Shown here: one piece after another, positions 1 to 6,356 of the stretch
Position numbering within the stretch: the first letter of the stretch is position 1
Layout of the letters: each line of letters starts with the position of its first letter
Assembly (NCBI GenBank): GCA_947372165.1
Contig: CANBSP010000003.1
Coordinates: 95,230 to 138,406 of the forward strand
Length of the DNA stretch: 43,177 nucleotides
Reading direction: 5' to 3'
DNA from: Actinomycetota bacterium
GTDB taxonomy: Bacteria > Actinomycetota > Actinomycetes > Nanopelagicales > Nanopelagicaceae
Made by a program: the position numbers and the translations under genes
Notes under the pieces: model-generated
Database searches by the model: none
The model's input: only the letters and a program-made list of their open reading frames with translations
What the model was told of the DNA's origin: nothing

Positions 1-2
1 AT

Positions 3-353
3 AAACCGAGCACAGAAGAGAAGAAGGTATGTGCCCCCTTCTTCCACAATGAGATCGCTCTGCTCATGCCAACAGCCCGAACCTATCTCGCATTGGGTAA
101 CTTGGCATGGACCCAGATCTACTCGACCCTCATCGAAATGGGGGAGAGCCTGCCAACACCACGACCTAAGTTTGGTCACGGCGTCTCCTTCACCTTTAAA
201 GGAAGCGATGGCGTGAAGCGTATGGTGCTTGGCAGTTATCACCCAAGCCAGCAGAATACTTTTACGGGAAAGCTCACGGAGAAGATGCTCGATGCTGTTA
301 TCAAGAAGGGGAAGACCTTTGGTACCTCTGGTGACTCTCGTGACTTTGGGTAA
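3..353 (+). CDS. Uracil-DNA glycosylase family 5 (UdgB-like), C-terminal part
   Basis: The frame is open from the window edge, so the gene begins upstream and only about 116 residues are visible. The segment contains an ALGNLAW stretch and near its end GSYHPSQQNTFTGKLTEKML. That H-P-S-x-Q-N-x-x-T-G-x-L-T block is the C-terminal signature of family 5 uracil-DNA glycosylases, which remove uracil and related deaminated bases from DNA at the start of base excision repair. The protein ends in a short polar tail (SGDSRDFG). The ATG at 66 is an internal methionine, because conserved sequence continues upstream of it. The family call is firm; the symbol is left blank because the N-terminal catalytic motifs lie outside the window. 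Confidence 0.85.
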   Translation, partial: KPSTEEKKVCAPFFHNEIALLMPTARTYLALGNLAWTQIYSTLIEMGESLPTPRPKFGHGVSFTFKGSDGVKRMVLGSYHPSQQNTFTGKLTEKMLDAVIKKGKTFGTSGDSRDFG

Positions 354-385
354 GGATTCGCATTAGTATTGAGATGAAGATACCT

Positions 386-459
386 GCGGATGTAGTGAAG
401 TGGTATCACGTTAGCTTCCCAAGCTGAAAGTGTGGGTTCGATTCCCGTCATCCGCTCCA
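386..459 (+). tRNA. tRNA-Gly(CCC)
   Basis: A 74-nt cloverleaf with the 3' CCA encoded. The acceptor arm GCGGATG pairs with CATCCGC. The D-arm GTGA/TCAC is complete. The anticodon arm TTAGC/GCTGA carries loop TTCCCAA, giving anticodon CCC, which reads GGG. The T-arm has loop TTCGATT and a stem with two G-U pairs at its base. It lies 32 nt after the glycosylase gene. Confidence 0.93.
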
Positions 460-500
460 TGATGTAGAAAGTTGATCACTGAAGAGAGTAATCTCTCAGT

Positions 501-794
501 GTGATCACGCGCCGTATAAAAGTATTGAATGAGCGCTCTCTGGATGCCCACAAATATTCGCATGGCACTGTCGCTGTTATCGCAGGCAGTGATCAATATC
601 CTGGAGCAGCCGTTCTTACCGTAGGTGGAGCGCGACGGGGCGGGGCTGGCTCTATTCAATATCTTGATCTCAATGAACGTCCCACTGATCTCGTCCTCCA
701 GACCTACCCAGATGTCATCAAAAGAGCAGAGAAGAATTATCGACCGATGACAGCCCTTGATCTCTTGAATGAATTGCCCACGGTGATCTCATGA
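501..794 (+). pseudogene. N-terminal fragment of ADP-dependent NAD(P)H-hydrate dehydratase (NnrD-like)
   Basis: This frame starts at GTG and encodes 97 residues. The part HKYSHGTVAVIAGSDQYPGA, followed by AAVLTVGGARRGGAGSIQYL, matches the beginning of the NnrD kinase-like domain that repairs damaged hydrated NAD(P)H. Full NnrD domains are around 270-290 residues. Here the frame stops after about one third, so the glycine-rich ATP/ADP loop and the catalytic aspartate region are absent. The stop codon overlaps the next gene's start (ATGA at 791-794), so the downstream gene sits where the rest of NnrD would be. I see no continuation in another frame. The fragment may be a remnant left by a deletion or gene replacement; a short expressed protein cannot be excluded. 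Confidence 0.6.
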
Positions 795-1309
795 AGAGCA
801 GAGGCAGAACACTCTTTCTGACCCAAATACTCCTCATTACTCTCTCAATGGTTTTTGCGCAGAATGTGGCCCAGGCAAACGCAGTAGGACCTGTTCTACC
901 GAATGCGAAAGTAACTCCTGGCGCGATAAATCCTTCAGTCACTCAAAGCAATATTGGCTCAACGATCTGCGTTATTGGCTTCACGAAGACCATCAGACCG
1001 CCATCGTCGTATACGACAGGGCTCAAGAGATCACAACTTCGCACGCTGCCCTATTCCGCATTTGGGAGTACGGATACGAAACTTTTTGAGGAAGACCACC
1101 TGATTCCACTTGAACTTGGGGGTCATCCAACCGATCCGAAGAATCTATGGCCAGAACCTTGGAGCGCTCCTTATGGTGCACGGCTCAAAGATTCTCTAGA
1201 AAATAAATTGCATCTTCTTGTCTGTTCACATCAAATCACCTTACGAGTTGCGCAAAAGGCAATTGCGACAGATTGGTATCTTGCCTACAAGAGATACGTC
1301 CAGGGGTAA
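791..1309 (+). CDS. Secreted HNH-like nuclease-fold protein
   Basis: A 172-residue protein. Residues 1-30 form a signal peptide: basic KSRGR, a hydrophobic core, then an A-Q-A-N-A cleavage region. The mature part contains EEDHLIPLELGGHPTDPKNL followed by WPEPW. This D-H ... L-G-G ... N-L-W-P pattern is seen in many small secreted bacterial proteins with an HNH (His-Me finger) core. It also holds two cysteines (CVIGF and LLVCSHQ) that could form a disulfide. The C-terminal part (LRVAQKAIATDWYLAYKRY) also fits that family. It overlaps the NnrD fragment by 4 nt, so the two are probably co-translated. Nuclease activity is inferred from the motif only. The substrate is unknown; nutrient DNA or cell-wall-associated targets are possible. 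Confidence 0.6.
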   Translation: MKSRGRTLFLTQILLITLSMVFAQNVAQANAVGPVLPNAKVTPGAINPSVTQSNIGSTICVIGFTKTIRPPSSYTTGLKRSQLRTLPYSAFGSTDTKLFEEDHLIPLELGGHPTDPKNLWPEPWSAPYGARLKDSLENKLHLLVCSHQITLRVAQKAIATDWYLAYKRYVQG

Positions 1310-1319
1310 GCGTAAGAAG

Positions 1320-1844
1320 TTAAGCAGCTGGTAGAACCGGCTTTAATCCACTTGCGAAGGTAATGAGTTGTTGCAAGGTGAAGCCACCTTGTGTCCCGAC
1401 CCGAATATAGGTCGAAGCGCGGCTCTTCGTTTTGGGAGTGACAAAGGTGATCTCACCACCATGAGCGGCAAAGGTTGATGCTTTACAGTTATTGGTTGCA
1501 CAATATATTCCGACCTGCGCTGTGATGCCGTTAATCTTGGTGGTCCCGAGAGACTGAGGGTAATCTACGCCGGTGCAGTTGTATTGTGCAGATGTTTCGA
1601 CGAGGGCGATGCCATGATCCATCCCGCCGAATCCAGCTAACAGAGCCTTCTCGCGCTTGGGAAAGAGCCGACAGGCTCTCACTTCAAAGTTCAGCGCCTT
1701 AAGGTCTAACGTATTGCTCGGTTTAAAGATTTGATAGGTGACCTGGGCCTGCAGACTCTCGTATTTATCTGTGCCGGCAATTGCTATGGGCGAATGTGAA
1801 AGAGAGAGGAGCAGGGCAATGAGCGCTATTACTGCCTTCTTCAT
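1320..1844 (-). CDS. Secreted hypothetical protein
   Basis: A 174-residue protein of unrecognised family. It begins with a clear signal peptide (MKKAVIALIALLLSLSHSPIAIAG). The mature part contains four cysteines, among them RACRLF, YNCTG and IYCATNNCK, which suggests disulfides outside the cell. It lies tail to tail with the HNH-like gene, 10 nt apart. The start codon is 6 nt downstream of a TAGGAT hexamer, so the mRNA is probably leaderless. No catalytic motif is apparent. Confidence 0.7.
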   Translation of the reverse strand: MKKAVIALIALLLSLSHSPIAIAGTDKYESLQAQVTYQIFKPSNTLDLKALNFEVRACRLFPKREKALLAGFGGMDHGIALVETSAQYNCTGVDYPQSLGTTKINGITAQVGIYCATNNCKASTFAAHGGEITFVTPKTKSRASTYIRVGTQGGFTLQQLITFASGLKPVLPAA

Positions 1845-1850
1845 GAAGTT

Positions 1851-1856
1851 ATCCTA
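1851..1856 (-). promoter_or_regulatory. -10 element, leaderless start of the secreted hypothetical gene
   Basis: On the minus strand the hexamer TAGGAT is followed by AACTTC and then the ATG at 1844. A 6-nt gap from the -10 to the start codon puts the expected transcription start at the A of ATG. No purine-rich ribosome binding site is present. Confidence 0.55.
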
Positions 1857-1911
1857 TGGCTTGGCAAGCGGTGCGAGCGTGTAACCTTGGGTCTTCACAT
1901 CTACAACGTGA

Positions 1912-1984
1912 GCCCTGGTAACCCAATGGTAGAGGTAGAGGACTTAAAATCCTTTCAGTGTCGGTTCGAGTCCGACCCGGGGCA
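1912..1984 (+). tRNA. Class I tRNA with UAA anticodon (reads the Leu codon UUA)
   Basis: A 73-nt cloverleaf with no encoded CCA (discriminator A, followed by CG). The acceptor arm is GCCCTGG/CCGGGGC with one G-U. The D-stem is only ACC/GGT. The anticodon arm is GAGGA/TCCTT with loop CTTAAAA, giving anticodon UAA. The variable loop is 5 nt (TCAGT), and the T-arm GTCGG/CCGAC with loop TTCGAGT is perfect. Leucine tRNAs are normally class II with a long variable arm. Here the anticodon is leucine-like but the body is short. The true amino acid is therefore uncertain. Confidence 0.85.
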
Positions 1985-2022
1985 CGTTCATCAAGCCGCA
2001 CCCCGATTCTGCTTCTTACATA

Positions 2023-2757
2023 TTACGACTGTTGATTAATAGACCAGAGAGTCCAGATATGGGTGCGCACTGAACGAGGTTGCTTCAAGATTGTTGTGAT
2101 CTGGAAAGCAATATCTTCAGATCTGAGGAAGCTTGCGAGAACTGGCGTCCCGGCTGTGCGACCAGCACCGATCGCAAACTCTGTCTCGGTTCCTGCTGGG
2201 CAGACGAGTGCAACACGAATACCCTTTTCGCGAAGTTCGCGATCTAGTCCACCTGCCAGGCCAACCTGGGCATGCTTTGTTCCGGCGTAGATAGATTCAT
2301 CTCCACCACCACGGAAACCTGCGACAGATGAAACGATCACAATGTCGCCAGCCTTTTTAGCAATCATCGTAGGTAAGCAAGCACGGATGATGTGAACTGT
2401 TCCTTCGTAGTTTGTGCGCATCATGCGGTTAACTTCATCATCGCTGTAATCAAGGATTGAACCATACATACCGATACCAGCATTCGGTACTACAGCATCA
2501 ATGGTGCCGAACTTATCGAGTGCTGCTTTTGCGATTGCTCGTGAGACGTCAGGATCTGAACAGTCGCCTGCTACATAGACGGCATTTGCGTCACCGAGTT
2601 CTGCAACGATCCCTTGAAGGCGCTCTTCATTGCGAGCATTGAGGACAACCTTTGCCCCTTGTTCCACGAGCTCTTTAGCGGTGGCAGCGCCCATTCCAGC
2701 AGTTGCTCCGGTGATAACGATTACTTGATCTTTGAGGTCTCTGAGTGTGTAGGTCAT
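2023..2757 (-). CDS. Short-chain dehydrogenase/reductase
   Basis: A 244-residue classical SDR, which is the usual family length. It shows the Rossmann nucleotide loop VIVITGATAGMGAATAKELV, the NAG motif in VVPNAGIGMYG, the catalytic serine segment IVIVSSVAGFRGG, and Y-A-G-T-K-H as the YxxxK active site. The typical ALVCPAGTETEF follows the beta-6 strand. It is an NAD(P)-dependent oxidoreductase of unknown substrate. A reading frame continues 32 codons upstream, but the ATG at 2757 fits the domain start. A TTGCAG/GATAAT promoter lies directly before it with 6 nt between the -10 and ATG, so a leaderless start is likely. It is divergent from the riboflavin operon. Confidence 0.88.
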   Translation of the reverse strand: MTYTLRDLKDQVIVITGATAGMGAATAKELVEQGAKVVLNARNEERLQGIVAELGDANAVYVAGDCSDPDVSRAIAKAALDKFGTIDAVVPNAGIGMYGSILDYSDDEVNRMMRTNYEGTVHIIRACLPTMIAKKAGDIVIVSSVAGFRGGGDESIYAGTKHAQVGLAGGLDRELREKGIRVALVCPAGTETEFAIGAGRTAGTPVLASFLRSEDIAFQITTILKQPRSVRTHIWTLWSINQQS

Positions 2758-2763
2758 ACGGCG

Positions 2764-2792
2764 ATTATCGGGTACCTCACGAAGGCCTGCAA
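2764..2792 (-). promoter_or_regulatory. Promoter of the SDR gene (leaderless)
   Basis: On the minus strand, the -35 TTGCAG (2787-2792), a 17-nt spacer and the -10 GATAAT (2764-2769) are followed by 6 nt and the ATG at 2757. This is the best complete sigma-70-type promoter in the window. It fixes the SDR start at 2757 rather than at the longer frame. Confidence 0.7.
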
Positions 2793-2864
2793 CAGGTGAA
2801 CTGCTTGCCTCACGCCTCGCGATGGCCAGACTAAAGCAGGGTGTGGGGGTCATCCCTGCAGGGA

Positions 2865-2870
2865 TATACT
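2865..2870 (+). promoter_or_regulatory. -10 element of the riboflavin operon
   Basis: TATACT lies 7 nt before the first base of the FMN aptamer's P1 helix, so transcription would start at about 2877, exactly at the riboswitch. No convincing -35 is visible at the normal distance. Confidence 0.5.
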
Positions 2871-2877
2871 TAGAGCG

Positions 2878-3000
2878 TAGTTTCCGGGGTCGGTGTAATT
2901 CCGAACCGGCAGTAAAGTCTGCGACCCGTTGGCAGCCAGCGAACGGTGGATCTGGTGAGATTCCAGAACCGACGGTTAAAGTCCGGATGAGAGGGAGCTA
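2878..3000 (+). promoter_or_regulatory. FMN riboswitch (RFN element) aptamer
   Basis: All conserved RFN blocks are present in order: GGGGTCGGTGTAATTCCGA, ACCGGCAGTAAAGTCTGCGA followed by CCC, then TCTGGTGAGATTCCAGAACC and GACGGTTAAAGTCCGGATGA followed by GAG. The closing P1 helix is TAGTTTCC (2878-2885) with GGGAGCTA (2993-3000), using two G-U pairs. It senses flavin mononucleotide and represses the downstream riboflavin synthesis genes, which fits its position before ribD. Confidence 0.97.
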
Positions 3001-3002
3001 TC

Positions 3003-3088
3003 AAGGTACTCGCGTACCTTTATTTCGCTATTGCCCAACTTTTTGGGCTTCCTTGGCGAACCCACCCCGGATTTTTCTGAACGGGGGG
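3003..3088 (+). promoter_or_regulatory. Expression platform of the FMN riboswitch with RBS-masking hairpin
   Basis: Three hairpins follow the aptamer. AAGGTAC/GTACCTT (3003-3020) is perfect with a 4-nt loop. GCCCAA/TTGGGC (3033-3048) also has a 4-nt loop. CCCCG (3065-3069) pairs with CGGGG (3082-3086). The last hides the G-run (3083-3088) that lies 4 nt before the ribD ATG and must act as its ribosome binding site. There is no strong U-tract after any of the three. Control is therefore more likely translational (RBS masking) than by termination. Confidence 0.6.
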
Positions 3089-3092
3089 ATTT

Positions 3093-4091
3093 ATGAGCAC
3101 TGACTATGACGATGCAATGCGTCATGCGCTCTCCCTTGCCCTGCGCGGTGAAGGGCGGACCGGATCGAATCCGATTGTTGGGGCCGTCATCATCGATAGC
3201 GATGGCCAACTTCTCGCCGAAGGTTTTCACGCCGGCGGAGATCATGCGGAAGTTGTCGCGATTAAAGCCTTAGGAAAAGTTCCGGCCGGTTCAACGATTG
3301 TTGTCACATTAGAACCATGCAATCACACGGGCAAGACTGGCCCATGTACAGAAGCGATCATTGAAGCAGGAATAGGCCGGGTGGTCTTTGCAGTCGCCGA
3401 TCCAAACCCGACAGCAGCAGGTGGTGCGCAGCGATTGCGCGATGCTGGTATCGAAGTGATCGAAGGAGTTCTTTCAACACCAGCTCGCTTCTTCAACAGA
3501 GCCTGGTTCAGCGTCATCGAGAAGCAACGCCCACTTTTTATCTGGAAGATTGCAGCAACCTTAGATGGCAAGACCGCTGCAGCGGACGGTAGTTCGAAGT
3601 GGATCACCAGCGATTCCTCACGCGAGTTTGTCTCACTTCTTCGTCGAAATAGTGATGCCATCATGGTTGGCACGGGCACGGTCCTTGCCGATAATCCAAC
3701 CTTGATTCCTCATGACGGCGAGGATGTTAAGAATCCGCTTCGCGTTGTGATGGGCAATCGAGATATTCCAGCTGGCTCATCAGTGCTCGATGATCAGGCC
3801 GAATTACTCCATGTGAGAGGCCATGACTTCTCGGCACTCATCAGCGCTCTGCTCGAAAAGGGAGTGAAGCAAGTATTTGTTGAATCGGGGAGCGAACTCG
3901 GAACCGCAATGGTTGAGGCTGGGCTCATCGACGAAATCATGCTCTTCCAGGCGCCCACTCTTCTCGGCGGCGGTCGTAGCTTTATTGGTGATCTAGGAAT
4001 CACAACGCTTGATCAACGTTTCGACCTCACGGTCCTTGCGACAAGGCAGATCGGCCCAGATATTTTCACTCACCTGAAGGTAGGCGCATAA
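3093..4091 (+). CDS. ribD: Bifunctional riboflavin biosynthesis deaminase/reductase RibD
   Basis: A 332-residue two-domain enzyme. It deaminates the pyrimidine made from GTP, then reduces its ribose side chain with NADPH. The N-terminal deaminase holds the zinc ligands in HAEVVAIKAL (about residue 51) and PCNHTGKTGPC (about 75-85). The C-terminal reductase begins near residue 148 (RPLFIWKIAATLDGKTA) and has ITSDSSREFVSLLR and DAIMVGTGTVLADNPTL. The start at 3093 follows the riboswitch platform. Its TAA shares one base with the ATG of the riboflavin synthase gene (TAATG), so the two are translationally coupled. It is first in the ribD-ribE-ribBA-ribH operon. Confidence 0.96.
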   Translation: MSTDYDDAMRHALSLALRGEGRTGSNPIVGAVIIDSDGQLLAEGFHAGGDHAEVVAIKALGKVPAGSTIVVTLEPCNHTGKTGPCTEAIIEAGIGRVVFAVADPNPTAAGGAQRLRDAGIEVIEGVLSTPARFFNRAWFSVIEKQRPLFIWKIAATLDGKTAAADGSSKWITSDSSREFVSLLRRNSDAIMVGTGTVLADNPTLIPHDGEDVKNPLRVVMGNRDIPAGSSVLDDQAELLHVRGHDFSALISALLEKGVKQVFVESGSELGTAMVEAGLIDEIMLFQAPTLLGGGRSFIGDLGITTLDQRFDLTVLATRQIGPDIFTHLKVGA

Positions 4092-4693
4092 TGTTCACCG
4101 GACTTGTACAAGCAGTGGGAGATGTCGTCTCGGTAAAGCGCGGCAACGAGAGCGCGATCTTCACCTTTCAAGCTGCAGACTTTCTCGGCGATACCAGAAT
4201 CGGAGATTCAATTGCCGTCAACGGTGTCTGCCTCACTGCAATTGCCATTTCGGGCGATACCTTTGATGTCGATGTCATGGTCCAGACCTTGAAGCTGAGC
4301 TCATTGAGTCACCTCGAGGCTGGGTCCAGCGTGAATCTAGAACTTGCTGCGCGAGTATCTGACCGCTTAGGTGGACATATCGTGCAAGGACATGTTGATG
4401 GAGTAGGAGAAATCACCGCCATCACACCAGGTGAAAAATGGCAGCGAGTAGATCTTCTCGTGCCCGAGCATCTCATGCGCTATATCCAACCACAAGGTTC
4501 AATCACCATCGATGGTACATCGCTTACGGTAGGCGAACTCGATGATGGCAAGAACCAAGTATCGGTCTGGCTCATCCCAGAGACGTTGCGCAAGACAACC
4601 CTTGGATTACTCAAAGTTGGAAGCGCCGTGAATATCGAGGTTGATGTTCTCGCGAAATATGTAGAACGCTTAATGAAGCGAGGTGGCGAATGA
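4091..4693 (+). CDS. ribE: Riboflavin synthase alpha subunit
   Basis: A 200-residue protein with the two-fold repeat typical of this enzyme. The first lumazine-binding repeat starts at MFTGLVQAVGDV with IAVNGVCLTAIA. The second starts at GGHIVQGHVDGVGEI with ITIDGTSLTVGEL. It joins two molecules of 6,7-dimethyl-8-ribityllumazine to form riboflavin, the last step of the pathway. It overlaps ribD by 1 nt and ribBA by 4 nt (ATGA). It works with the lumazine synthase encoded two genes later. Some groups call this gene ribC. Confidence 0.96.
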   Translation: MFTGLVQAVGDVVSVKRGNESAIFTFQAADFLGDTRIGDSIAVNGVCLTAIAISGDTFDVDVMVQTLKLSSLSHLEAGSSVNLELAARVSDRLGGHIVQGHVDGVGEITAITPGEKWQRVDLLVPEHLMRYIQPQGSITIDGTSLTVGELDDGKNQVSVWLIPETLRKTTLGLLKVGSAVNIEVDVLAKYVERLMKRGGE

Positions 4694-5886
4694 ATCTCGA
4701 AGACGCTTTAGCAGATTTCGCCCAAGGCAAGTTCGTCATCATTACTGATGATGAATCGAGAGAGAATGAGGGCGACTTAATGTTGCTCGCCGAAAAGGCA
4801 ACACCTGAGTCGATTGGTTTTATGGTTCGTTATACATCGGGTGTCATCTGCGTAGCACTCACTCAAGAGATTGCTCGTACCTTAGATCTACCAGCGATGG
4901 TAAAACGCAATCAAGACCAGAAGCGCACGGCATATACCGTCTCTGTTGATCTCCTTGAAGGAAATACGACAGGAATTAGCGCGCAGGAACGTTCGAACAC
5001 AGTGAAAGCTCTCTCGAACCCAGAGGCACGTTCTTCAGATTTCATGCGTCCGGGGCACGTATTTCCGCTAGTTGCTCACGCGGATCTCTTTGCATCCCGC
5101 CAAGGCCACACAGAGGCGGGCGTCGTCATGGCTCATCTGGTTGGAGCACGCCCAGCAACCGCGATCAGCGAGATCGTGATGGATGATGGCTCGATGGCGC
5201 GAGGTGCCGACCTTCAGAAGTTTGCGATCGAACACGATATTCCCATCTTCACGATGCAGGAGCTAATCGAATATTCCAAGGGCCGTCTGCCTGATGTAGC
5301 GACGAAGTCAGTTGAATATTTGTGGGCAAAGCTTCCGCGCCAGAATGGTGAGTGGGAGATCGCCGTTCACAATGCAGCAGGAGGCGCAGAACATGCGATC
5401 TTGCGTTTTGACAATCCAGGTAGCGATGCACTCATTCGCCTACATTCGGAGTGTCTGACTGGGGACGCGTTCGCAAGTAAGAGATGTGACTGTGGTGACC
5501 AATTGGCAGCGGCAACTTCTGCAATCGAGGCTGCGGGGAGTGGATACATCATCTATCTGCGCGACCACGAAGGACGCGGTATAGGACTTAGTGAAAAGAT
5601 CGCTGCCTACCGACTCCAAGATGGCGGGATGGATACCGTCGATGCAAATCTAGCCCTCGGGCATCAGATCGATGAACGCGATTGGAATGATGCAATCGAG
5701 ATTCTCAAGAATTTAGGGCTGCAATCAGTCAGCCTGCTCTCACATAACCCGCTCAAGGCAGAGGCGCTTCGTAGCGTTGGCATCGAGGTAAATCTTGTAG
5801 ATCTAGATACTCTGGTTCAGCCCGAGAACCGCGAATACCTTTTAACAAAGAAGAACCGACTCTCACACACTTTGACGATCGACTAA
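4690..5886 (+). CDS. ribBA: Bifunctional DHBP synthase / GTP cyclohydrolase II
   Basis: A 398-residue fusion. Residues 1 to about 200 are 3,4-dihydroxy-2-butanone-4-phosphate synthase, with the metal-binding acidic loop TDDESRENEGDLM, RPGHVFPLVA and HTEAGVVMAHLVGA. The remainder is GTP cyclohydrolase II, with zinc cysteines in HSECLTGDAFASKRCDCGDQ (about residues 255, 266 and 268), the catalytic RDHEGRGIGL, and the dimer/substrate segment DANLALGHQIDERDW. It makes both precursors of lumazine, from ribulose 5-phosphate and GTP. The end of the GTP cyclohydrolase domain reads LLSHNPLKAEALRSVGI, where many homologues have T-N-N-P. The gene overlaps ribE by 4 nt. Confidence 0.95.
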   Translation: MNLEDALADFAQGKFVIITDDESRENEGDLMLLAEKATPESIGFMVRYTSGVICVALTQEIARTLDLPAMVKRNQDQKRTAYTVSVDLLEGNTTGISAQERSNTVKALSNPEARSSDFMRPGHVFPLVAHADLFASRQGHTEAGVVMAHLVGARPATAISEIVMDDGSMARGADLQKFAIEHDIPIFTMQELIEYSKGRLPDVATKSVEYLWAKLPRQNGEWEIAVHNAAGGAEHAILRFDNPGSDALIRLHSECLTGDAFASKRCDCGDQLAAATSAIEAAGSGYIIYLRDHEGRGIGLSEKIAAYRLQDGGMDTVDANLALGHQIDERDWNDAIEILKNLGLQSVSLLSHNPLKAEALRSVGIEVNLVDLDTLVQPENREYLLTKKNRLSHTLTID

Positions 5887-5896
5887 GGAGATAGCA

Positions 5897-6349
5897 ATGG
5901 CTGGAAGTGCACCTCAGGTCTCAGTGAATCCACCCGCGGGTTCAAAAGTTGCGATCATCAGCGCCTCGTGGCACACCGATATCTGCTCTGCTCTGATCGC
6001 CGGTGCGGTGAAGGCGATGACTGAGTATGGGATCGAATATGAAGTTTCCTATGTGCCGGGCTCCTTTGAATTGCCACTTGCAGCACAACTGGCGTTAGAT
6101 GCTGGTTTTGATGCAGCCGTGATTGTTGGGCTCGTGCTCAAGGGTGAGACGCCACACTTTGATTATGTCTGTCAGGGCGTCACCCAAGGGGTCATGGACG
6201 TCCAGCTTTCCCGATCTAAGCCGATTGGTTTTGGAGTATTGATGTGCAATGACCTTGCGCAAGCGATCGCACGGATTGGTGGCGAAGGCGCGAAGGAAGA
6301 TAAAGGCTATGACGCCGGTATTGCAGCTCTCGCATTGCTGGGGAAGTGA
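5897..6349 (+). CDS. ribH: 6,7-dimethyl-8-ribityllumazine synthase
   Basis: A 150-residue protein of the usual lumazine synthase length. It has SASWHTDICSALIAGAVKAM (substrate loop near the N-terminus), YVPGSFELPLAAQ, the active-site region LKGETPHFDYVCQGVTQGVM, and PIGFGVLMCND. It condenses the RibA and RibB products to make lumazine and normally assembles into a 60-subunit or pentameric shell. The start has a good ribosome binding site (AAGGAG, 6 nt before ATG). It sits 10 nt after ribBA. In most homologues the late segment reads FGVLT; here it is FGVLMCNDLAQA. Confidence 0.95.
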   Translation: MAGSAPQVSVNPPAGSKVAIISASWHTDICSALIAGAVKAMTEYGIEYEVSYVPGSFELPLAAQLALDAGFDAAVIVGLVLKGETPHFDYVCQGVTQGVMDVQLSRSKPIGFGVLMCNDLAQAIARIGGEGAKEDKGYDAGIAALALLGK

Positions 6350-6356
6350 TTAAGCC

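Noticed and set aside
1912-1984. Ochre (UAA stop) suppressor tRNA
   Set aside because: The anticodon is UAA, which reads UUA. A tRNA reading the UAA stop would need anticodon UUA.
5249-5552. Minus-strand frames inside ribBA
   Set aside because: They lie opposite strongly conserved GTP cyclohydrolase II sequence and show no protein motifs.
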